In this document: piece by piece, positions 57,424 through 64,000 of the stretch
Layout of the letters: each line of letters opens with the position of its first letter
How positions within the stretch are numbered: the first letter of the stretch is position 1
DNA from: VYFG01 sp965204165
GTDB lineage: Bacteria > Pseudomonadota > Gammaproteobacteria > Arenicellales > Poriferihabitantaceae
DNA: 64,000 bases
Direction of reading: 5' to 3'
NCBI GenBank assembly: GCA_965204165.1
Contig: OZ241969.1
Coordinates: 2,790,001-2,854,000 of the forward strand
Notes under the pieces: model-generated
The model's input: the letters and a program-made list of their open reading frames with translations, nothing else
The model's database searches: none
What the model was told of the DNA's origin: nothing
Made by a program: the position numbers and the translations under genes

Positions 57424-57521
57424 CGGCGCATGGCGGCCCCCGCCGGGCCGGCGGAGACGGAATTTCCTTGACTATTCCCGGACGCTTCCTTTAAATTGCG
57501 CCCTTCGATTATTTCCCCCCT

Positions 57522-57597
57522 GGCCAGGTAGCTCAGTCGGTAGAGCAGGGGACTGAAAATCCCCGTGTCGGCAGTTCGATTCTGTCCCTGGCCACCA
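57522..57597 (+). tRNA. tRNA-Phe (anticodon GAA)
   Basis: A complete 76-nt cloverleaf with encoded CCA. Acceptor GGCCAGG pairs with CCTGGCC, the anticodon loop is CTGAAAA, and TTCGATT is the T loop. It is located 98 bp after cbbR on the same strand. Confidence 0.97.
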
Positions 57598-57641
57598 TTA
57601 AAATCAAATAGTTATACAGCCATCCTCTCCGGGTGCGCTCC

Positions 57642-59237
57642 TCAAGCCCCACCGCGTAAAACACGGCCCGGATTCTCATCCGTCCGTGCCCCCGCCTTGA
57701 TCACGGACTGCCCGTTGACCAGCACATGTGAGATCCCGGTCGCATAACGGCGTGGTTCTTTGACCGTGAACTTGCTTGTAACCTGTTCCGCATCAAATAC
57801 CACGATGTCGGCGTGCGCTCCACTTTTCAGTATGCCCCGATCGGAAATCCTGAGACGGCTCGCCGGGAGTGATGTGATCTTCCGGATTGCCTCGCTGAGT
57901 GAAATGACGCCTCGGTCCCGAACGTAGGTCCCCAGAAACCGCGCGGCCCACCCGTACCCGCTCAATGACCCGATGAGGTGCTCCAGGGGGCCATCGGGGG
58001 AGAGCGCCAGCGTATCCGAAATAACAGCGCATTCATCCTGTTCCAGGCACAGGTGGATGTCATCGTCCGAGAAACTGTGTGATGTCCAGAGCAGGTGATG
58101 CAGTCCCTCGCCTTCCTCGCGGAGCAGGTCCAGCACGGCGTCGTAGGGATCGACGCTGCGGCTGCGCCCGATCTCCGCAAGCGTCGCGCCCACCAGATCC
58201 GGATTGGCATCGGAATGCAGGATCCTGATGTCGTCCCAATGACCGGCAGTGACTAGGCGCCAGTGAGGGGTTGGATTGATTTTCATTTTTTCCCGTTCTG
58301 CGGTATCCGCAAGACGGTCCAATAAACTCGGCACCCCTCCTTCTTGGGCCCATCGGGGCAGTATCGAGGAAACCCGCGCATGGGCCCAGTCGTGCGGAAT
58401 GACGTCAAACGCAACATCAACGTCATGGAGGCGTGCAGACTCGATCAACTCCAGGGTGTGCTCCATTGCGTAGCGCGGGGCACCAAATTTCGGCTGAATA
58501 TGTGATATCTGGAGTTTCGCTCCGGCTGCCCTGGCCGTTGCGATCGCCTCACTGAATGCAAGATCATAATAAACGTCCCGATTGCGCACATGTGTCGCAT
58601 ACAGACCATCGTGCCGTGCAGCCACCTCGCAGATCGGGGTGAGGTGTTCGATGCTGGAAAGTATCCCTGGCCAATATTCCAGGCCGGTAGTCAGCCCGAC
58701 AGCGCCTTGTTCGAAAGCCTCTTCCGCGAGTTTCGACATCTGGTCCAGCTCTTCCGTATCGGGTGGGCGAAGGGCATCTCCGAGTACCGCTCGTTGAATC
58801 GTCCCATGACCTACACATGCGGCAACATTCACCCCCAGCGAAGTTGCCTCGAGACGATCCAGATAATCACCGAAGGTTCGCCATCCCAGCTCAATGCAGC
58901 CCTCGATATAGCCGATGGATCCCGCCTCGATACTTCTGTCACACGTCACCGGAGCACAGCTGAAGCCGCATTGTCCCACCGTCTCGGTCGTGACGCCCTG
59001 GTGTACCTGGCTTTCGGCGTGCCCGTCCACGAGCAGCGTGAAGTCCGAATGGGTGTGCAGGTCGATGAATCCCGGTGCGACCGCCAACCCCGCAACACTT
59101 AGCCTCTCGGTAGTCGTTGTATCTGCCAGGTCTCCAATCGCCTGGATTGTTCCATCGGCTACGCCGATGTCGGCCACATAGGGCGGCTGTCCGGTTCCAT
59201 CGTAGACTGTCCCACCTTCAATAACTATATCGAGCAT
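57642..59237 (-). CDS. N-acyl-D-amino-acid deacylase (D-aminoacylase family amidohydrolase), 531 aa
   Basis: A metal-dependent amidohydrolase. GTVYDGTGQPPYVADIGV is the N-terminal beta-sandwich, APGFIDLHTHSD carries metal ligands H61 and H63, and TTETVGQCGFSCAP contains the cysteine ligand typical of D-aminoacylases. The C-terminal RLRISDRGILKSGAHADIVVFD with DRAxx-like TGISHVLVNGQSVIK is standard. It would release D-amino acids from N-acyl forms or cleave related D-amino acid derivatives; the exact substrate is unknown. It is divergent from an oligopeptide ABC transporter, which suggests uptake and hydrolysis of modified peptides. Confidence 0.9.
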   Translation of the reverse strand: MLDIVIEGGTVYDGTGQPPYVADIGVADGTIQAIGDLADTTTTERLSVAGLAVAPGFIDLHTHSDFTLLVDGHAESQVHQGVTTETVGQCGFSCAPVTCDRSIEAGSIGYIEGCIELGWRTFGDYLDRLEATSLGVNVAACVGHGTIQRAVLGDALRPPDTEELDQMSKLAEEAFEQGAVGLTTGLEYWPGILSSIEHLTPICEVAARHDGLYATHVRNRDVYYDLAFSEAIATARAAGAKLQISHIQPKFGAPRYAMEHTLELIESARLHDVDVAFDVIPHDWAHARVSSILPRWAQEGGVPSLLDRLADTAEREKMKINPTPHWRLVTAGHWDDIRILHSDANPDLVGATLAEIGRSRSVDPYDAVLDLLREEGEGLHHLLWTSHSFSDDDIHLCLEQDECAVISDTLALSPDGPLEHLIGSLSGYGWAARFLGTYVRDRGVISLSEAIRKITSLPASRLRISDRGILKSGAHADIVVFDAEQVTSKFTVKEPRRYATGISHVLVNGQSVIKAGARTDENPGRVLRGGA

Positions 59238-59686
59238 GACTGTTTCAATACCGTAAGGACATATGGATCAGACCTGCCAGAAGGCCTGCCAGGAAAACAC
59301 GAACCACTGCCGACGAAAATCAATGCCAGCCGTCATGTGGTCGACGCCTGATACACAAGCAATCACCCACCTTAACGCAAGAGTTACCAAATACCAAGGG
59401 AGGATCGTATGGTGGAACTGACCATCCGATGGGGCGACTCAAACGATGTGATCCGCACAATTCCGCGAAGAGCCAAAAAATGGAGGTCATTGAACTCCCA
59501 TCTTCTCCTTCCCACCCTGATGACTGTCGGCAAATTCTGCCGAATTCATCAATACATACGGATTCCGTCACTAGAGATCAAATCTGTCCCCTAAATACGC
59601 CTGAACTGTCACTTTTATTGGGGTGGGCAATATGAAAATATCATACTCCTGTTACAGCCACTTGTGTCAATCAGGAGGGTACGTTA
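59238..59686. other. Divergent promoter region between the deacylase and binding-protein genes
   Basis: About 450 bases of lower GC. No protein is convincing. It should contain promoters for both flanking genes; AT-rich ATGAAAATATCATACT near 59630 may belong to the transporter promoter. Confidence 0.4.
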
Positions 59687-61273
59687 GTGAAAAACTTCAT
59701 TCGTATATTATGTGCTGCCGCTGCGATGGCCGCATTTAACCCGGGTTTTGCCGAACCCCAGAGAGGAGGGGATCTGGTACACATATACAGTCAGTTCCCG
59801 CCACATTTCAATTCCGGCATCAAATCGGGTGCGACGCTCTATGCCGGGGCTTCCAACATATTCGTGGGCCTGGTGGAAATCAATGAGAATTTTGAGGCGG
59901 AACCCTATCTCGCAAAAAGCTGGGAAATATCAGATGACGGTTTGTCATACACATTCCACCTGGAAGAAGGTACGGAATTTCACGATGGCACACCGGTAAC
60001 CTCGAAGGACGTGGCTTTTTCCTTGTTCGTATCCAAGGAAAACCATCCTTTCGGTCCATCCATGTTCGGTGCGGTCGACCGGATAGATACGCCTGACGAT
60101 CATACTGTTGTAATACGGCTCAAGAATCCGCATCCGGCCCTGCTGTACTCCGTGTGCATACCGCTCCTGCCGATTCTGCCGGAGCATGTTTACGGCCCCG
60201 ACAACGGTCCGATTCGCGACAATCCTGCCAATATCCAGGCAATCGGGTCAGGACCTTTCAAGATGGTCGAATATGTTCCCGGCAAGAGTTACATCCTGGA
60301 ACGTAACGAGAATTTCATGCGTCCTGGGCAGCCTTATCTCGACCGCTACATCGGTGTAAAAAACAGCAGTGCCAGTGGATCCGTAATCGCCTTGAGCCAG
60401 GGACAAGCCCATGGCTGGTCATTCGTTGGAGATCCGCACACGGTCGATCGGCTGAGAAAGGAGGAGAACCTCTTTGTCACCTCGCAGGGGTACCAGGGCA
60501 TCGGGGAAACCGCTTTCATTGAATTCAACCTGCGCAAGAAATACACGGGTGATCCCAAAGTCCGCCAGGCGATCGCGTATGCGATTGACGATGACTTCAT
60601 TACCCAGAAAATGCATCTGGGTGTGACCAGCAAGGCCACCGGACCCATCCATTCATCCAGCCCGTTCTATACCGCTGAAGTCAATCAGTACGAAGTTGAC
60701 CTGGAAAAGGCGAACCAACTCCTGGATGAGGCGGGTTATGCGCGCCAGGATGACGGGATGCGTTTTACGCTCAACCTGACATACCAGCCGGGCGTGGATT
60801 GGGAGCAGAAGAATATTGCTGAATACATGAAGCCGCAGCTCAAGAAAATCGGCATAGACATCAACCTGGTTCCGCCGGCTGACTTCCAGGACTGGTATCA
60901 GCAGGTCGCAGCTTGGGATCACGACATGACGGCAAACAACAACTTCAGCTGGAGTGATCCGGTGATCGGTGTCTACCGTATGGTGATGTCAACCAATATC
61001 AAGAATCGGGTCTGGACAAACACCTCTGGATACATAAACATGGAAGTCGACAGGCTCCTGAATGCTGCTGCTGTTGAAACCGACATGCAGAAACGTAGGG
61101 ACCTGTATGTTGAATTCCAGAAGATCCTGGCACAGGACCTGCCCGTCTATTTCACCGTTCAGAGTAATTTTCACAGTGCCTACAACAAGGAGTTGATGAA
61201 CACCCCAACCGGAATCTACGGAGCAATAGGCGCCATGCACAGTGTTTACTGGAAAAACGGAAAGGCTCCCTGA
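59687..61273 (+). CDS. Oligopeptide-type ABC transporter substrate-binding protein, 528 aa
   Basis: A periplasmic binding protein (SBP_bac_5) with a signal peptide (KNFIRILCAAAAMAAFNPGFAE, probable cleavage after GFA). Diagnostic segments are LAKSWEISDDGLSYTFHLEEG, HDGTPVTSKDVAFSL, KVRQAIAYAIDDDFI and YARQDDGMRFTLNLTYQPG. The GTG start at 59687 is supported by AGGAGG 8 nt upstream, a strong site that would give high expression. It differs from common DppA in lacking obvious dipeptide signature residues; the ligand is unknown. The permeases follow only after 642 bp. Confidence 0.93.
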   Translation: MKNFIRILCAAAAMAAFNPGFAEPQRGGDLVHIYSQFPPHFNSGIKSGATLYAGASNIFVGLVEINENFEAEPYLAKSWEISDDGLSYTFHLEEGTEFHDGTPVTSKDVAFSLFVSKENHPFGPSMFGAVDRIDTPDDHTVVIRLKNPHPALLYSVCIPLLPILPEHVYGPDNGPIRDNPANIQAIGSGPFKMVEYVPGKSYILERNENFMRPGQPYLDRYIGVKNSSASGSVIALSQGQAHGWSFVGDPHTVDRLRKEENLFVTSQGYQGIGETAFIEFNLRKKYTGDPKVRQAIAYAIDDDFITQKMHLGVTSKATGPIHSSSPFYTAEVNQYEVDLEKANQLLDEAGYARQDDGMRFTLNLTYQPGVDWEQKNIAEYMKPQLKKIGIDINLVPPADFQDWYQQVAAWDHDMTANNNFSWSDPVIGVYRMVMSTNIKNRVWTNTSGYINMEVDRLLNAAAVETDMQKRRDLYVEFQKILAQDLPVYFTVQSNFHSAYNKELMNTPTGIYGAIGAMHSVYWKNGKAP

Positions 61274-61915
61274 ATAATTCGGAGTCTCACTGTGCGGGAA
61301 AAGTGCCCGCCACGAAATGACGGGCGCAAACTGGAATCCGGCTTGTTGCGGCAGAGCGCTACGGCCGGATTCCATTCAGCCGCCTTTGCGTGAGTTGGTC
61401 TTGTACTGAAAGGTGAATCGGTCGTTGTCGGCGGGCCTCGCGGTCCGCCCTTCGGCCTTCACCGGTACCCTTGTTGTGAACGTACTCACCTGCGCATTTA
61501 AGGATTGAATTCGATAAGCAGTCCCGGTGTCGTCCTTAGACAGGGGTGTGGGATTGGCGCCCGACAGACAGTCCGGACAGACCACGGGGTTCTTCGCATC
61601 GCACAACGAACGGGCTGTTCTGTCAGGACCGGCGGGACAGTGAAGAACATCGACAACCTGTAAATCCAACCTCGTAACCGACAGGAATGTTGGGCTGGTC
61701 AATGGGATGCCCCCATCAGGTGCCGATTTATCAAATTCCGAAGTTGTTATGGTCTAATTGCAATGTACCTTGCGTAGTAGGGGGCAAGCTTCAGTACGGA
61801 TCATTCTGATCGGCAAACTGCAGTTTCGATGTCCGTACTTGTCATTTTCCAAAATCAGTAAGCGCCAAGAGATTACTTTCTGTCCGGTCTTTGTCTTCGA
61901 ATGAGGTAGCAAATC
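61274..61915. other. Unusually long gap inside the ABC transporter locus
   Basis: A minus-strand open frame at 61376-61702 (108 residues, with CPAG and CPDC cysteine pairs) is of no family I recognise. It may be a remnant of inserted DNA. Stems such as GCGGG/CCCGC near 61298 lack a T-tract. The gap separates the binding protein from its permeases, so a separate promoter for the permeases is possible. Confidence 0.4.
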
Positions 61916-62884
61916 TTGAAAACATTTCTTGTTGGCCTGAATCGGACAATCTACTCCCTGGTGCTGTTACTGGCTGTTATCGTTCTGAATTTCGTCCTGG
62001 TCCACATAGCCCCCGGGGATGCGGTGACGGCAATGATCGGGGATATGGGTGGTGCAACCCCGGAATTGGTGGCCAAGCTCCGGGCAGATTATGGGCTTGA
62101 TCAGAGCCTCTTCACGCAGCTTCATACCCATATCTGGAAAATGATGCGTGGGGATTTCGGTCTTTCGTTCACCCACCGTGTGCCGGTGAGAGATTTGATT
62201 CTGGATCATCTGCCGGCCACGATTTTGCTGGTAACAACCGCGTTTTTCCTTGCCCTCATTACCGGTACCATTCTGGGAATTATCGCGGCGCAAAAGCCAA
62301 AAAGCCTTGTCAGCCATGTTGTTACCGTGCTTTCCCTTTCGGGATTCGCAGCACCGATATTCTGGACCGGTCTGATGCTGCTGATCGTCTTCGCCTATCT
62401 GTTGCCGCTGTTTCCGGCTTCCGGAATGAAGACTCCCGGATTCCAGGGTACGGGCCTGGAAGCGATTGTCGATGTTCTCAAACATCTCGTACTCCCGGCG
62501 ATCACCCTGGCCAGCGTATACATCGCGGTCTACAGCAGACTGGCCAGGGCCAGCATGCTGGATGTGCTGGGATCCGATTACATCAGAACCGCCCGGTCGA
62601 AAGGCCTGTCCCGGCGGGTCGTCGTTTACAAGCATGCCCTGAAGAACGGAATCCTGCCGGTGGTTACCATGGCTGGACTACAGTTTTCCCAGCTGATTGC
62701 CGGGGCAGTTGTGGTGGAAACCGTGTTCAGCTGGCCCGGGATCGGACAACTGGCATTCAACGCAATCCTGCGTCGTGATCATCCGCTGCTTCTGGGGATC
62801 CTGTTTTTCTCCACGCTGATGGTAGTGGTAGCAAACCTGATCACCGATTCCTCATATCGAATTCTGGACCCCCGAATCAGGTAG
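61916..62884 (+). CDS. Oligopeptide ABC transporter permease, DppB type, 322 aa
   Basis: Inner-membrane permease of the BPD_transp_1 family. It has six predicted helices, the first at about 13-32 (SLVLLLAVIVLNFVLVHIAPG), and the N-terminal PGDAVTAM and GLDQSLFTQ pieces typical of DppB/OppB. The EAA loop with SDYIRTARSKGLSRRVVVYKHALKN contacts the ATPase. The start is TTG 61916, with GAGGT 8 nt upstream. It is followed 4 bp later by the second permease. Confidence 0.93.
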   Translation: MKTFLVGLNRTIYSLVLLLAVIVLNFVLVHIAPGDAVTAMIGDMGGATPELVAKLRADYGLDQSLFTQLHTHIWKMMRGDFGLSFTHRVPVRDLILDHLPATILLVTTAFFLALITGTILGIIAAQKPKSLVSHVVTVLSLSGFAAPIFWTGLMLLIVFAYLLPLFPASGMKTPGFQGTGLEAIVDVLKHLVLPAITLASVYIAVYSRLARASMLDVLGSDYIRTARSKGLSRRVVVYKHALKNGILPVVTMAGLQFSQLIAGAVVVETVFSWPGIGQLAFNAILRRDHPLLLGILFFSTLMVVVANLITDSSYRILDPRIR

Positions 62885-62888
62885 GGAT

Positions 62889-63764
62889 ATGAGCAACAGG
62901 GAAAAAACAGACGCTGCAGTTCGGCCTGATCGCCCCCTGGCGGAACTGTGGCACATGTTCTTTGCCAACAAGGCGGCAGTGCTTGGCCTGGTGTTATGGC
63001 TCCTCGTCATCATGACGGCGGTTTTCGGCCTGACGATCCATCCCGGCGACCCCTTTGCAATGGTCGGAGCCCCGATGACGCCTCCGGGCGAGGAATTTCT
63101 GCTGGGAACGGACTATCTTGGCCGGGACGTCCTGACCGGCATCATACACGGGGCCTCCGTCACCCTGGCCATCGGTTTTTCCGCGACTGTCTGTACGGCA
63201 ATTATTGGGGTCACCATCGGTGTCCTGGCCGGTTACTACGGCCGCTGGGTCGACAACCTGCTGATGCGGGTGACCGAGTTCTTTCAGGTCCTGCCCCCCA
63301 TGTTGTTTGTCATGGTGCTGATTTCCCTGTTTACCCCCAGTATCTACCTGATCGTTCTGGCAATCGCTGTCGTAAGCTGGACCGGCATGGCACGATTGGC
63401 GCGGGCGGAATTCCTGAAGATCAAGGAAATGGAATACGTCAAGGCGGAACGGGCCATGGGAGCCAGAAACGCGAGTATCATGGCCAAGGTAATCCTCCCC
63501 AACGCGCTGCCGCCCCTGATCGTTGCCATTGCGCTGAATGTCGGCACCGCGATTCTGTTCGAGGCGGCGCTCAGTTTTCTCGGATTGGGAGATCCCAACG
63601 CATTCAGTTGGGGGTACATGATCGGTTCTTCCAGGGAATACATCTGGGATTCCTGGTGGACGATCACTTTCCCGGGATTCGCAATTTTCCTGACCGTGCT
63701 GGGCGTCAGTTTGGTAGGTGACGGCCTGAACGATGCGCTGAATCCCAAGTTGAGGGAACTATGA
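62889..63764 (+). CDS. Oligopeptide ABC transporter permease, DppC type, 291 aa
   Basis: The second inner-membrane permease. The OppC N-terminal segment (ELWHMFFANKAAVLGLVLWLLVIM) and DYLGRDVLTGIIHGASVTLAIG are typical. The EAA loop (KIKEMEYVKAERAMGARNASIMAKVILPN) is complete. The ATG is preceded by a GGGA-rich site after the upstream stop. It overlaps the ATPase gene by 4 bp (ATGA). Confidence 0.94.
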   Translation: MSNREKTDAAVRPDRPLAELWHMFFANKAAVLGLVLWLLVIMTAVFGLTIHPGDPFAMVGAPMTPPGEEFLLGTDYLGRDVLTGIIHGASVTLAIGFSATVCTAIIGVTIGVLAGYYGRWVDNLLMRVTEFFQVLPPMLFVMVLISLFTPSIYLIVLAIAVVSWTGMARLARAEFLKIKEMEYVKAERAMGARNASIMAKVILPNALPPLIVAIALNVGTAILFEAALSFLGLGDPNAFSWGYMIGSSREYIWDSWWTITFPGFAIFLTVLGVSLVGDGLNDALNPKLREL

Positions 63765-64000
63765 AGCAGGAACCACTGCTGCAGGTAAAGGGATTGAGCG
63801 TGGACTTTTCCACCAAAGCCGGCAATGTCCGGGTGCTGAATCAACTGGACCTCCACCTCTCGCCGGGCGAGGCGCTGGGGATTGTCGGTGAAAGCGGTTG
63901 CGGGAAGAGTATGACAGCCCTGTCGATCATGCGCCTGGTACCTGTGCCGCCCGGCAACATCGCCACCGGCCAGATATTGCTGAATGGTACCGATGTGCTG
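63761..64000 (+). CDS. Oligopeptide ABC transporter ATPase, DppD type, partial
   Basis: Only the first 80 codons are in the window. The N-terminus (LLQVKGLSVDFSTKAGNVRVLNQLDLHL) and Walker A GESGCGKS (43-50) identify an OppD/DppD-type ATPase. The gene continues past position 64000; a second ATPase (DppF type) would be expected next. Confidence 0.92.
   Translation, partial: MKQEPLLQVKGLSVDFSTKAGNVRVLNQLDLHLSPGEALGIVGESGCGKSMTALSIMRLVPVPPGNIATGQILLNGTDVL

Overview
The window looks like a chromosome segment of a GC-rich, Calvin-cycle-capable gammaproteobacterium. The evidence is a proteobacterial phosphoribulokinase divergent from a CbbR-type LysR regulator, a gamma-type GshA, DusA, AsmA, Ppk1, AmpD and two CNNM/CorC transporter genes. 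No RuBisCO gene is visible, so autotrophy is inferred. I cannot name the species.

The window has two halves. From 1 to about 40.3 kb it is accessory DNA. It holds a SLOG-fold protein, an IS110-type transposase with a structured upstream region, a truncated IS66 element abutting a broken SNF2 helicase, and a TOTE-type primase-helicase. Next come a SAP/winged-helix-like helicase-associated protein, two tandem copies of an unknown gene (the second frameshifted), a transposase fragment, and a 3448-residue autotransporter. The autotransporter promoter is followed at once by 17 copies of a 7-bp repeat. A complete IS66 with an exact 8-bp target duplication follows, then a two-gene operon (RelE-like/UvrD/ankyrin helicase plus SWIM-SNF2 helicase), a DDE insertion sequence, a truncated phytanoyl-CoA dioxygenase gene and a Fic AMP-transferase. 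A tRNA-Arg(CCT) closes this half with its 3' end facing the island.

From 40.5 to 57.6 kb the genes are mostly housekeeping: an isocitrate/isopropylmalate dehydrogenase relative, gshA, dusA, an AsmA-like gene, a sterol-desaturase-family hydroxylase, a Trm112/UPF0434 protein, ppk1, the CNNM pair, a CYTH triphosphatase, ampD, prk, cbbR and tRNA-Phe. From 57.6 kb to the end there is a D-aminoacylase-type amidohydrolase divergent from an oligopeptide ABC transporter (binding protein, two permeases, first ATPase cut by the window edge), which suggests uptake and salvage of peptides or N-acyl-D-amino acids.

The most interesting parts are the helicase-rich accessory island (TOTE protein, SAP/wHTH protein, tandem paralogues, UvrD-ankyrin plus SNF2 pair) and the giant surface protein with a repeat tract in its predicted 5' leader.
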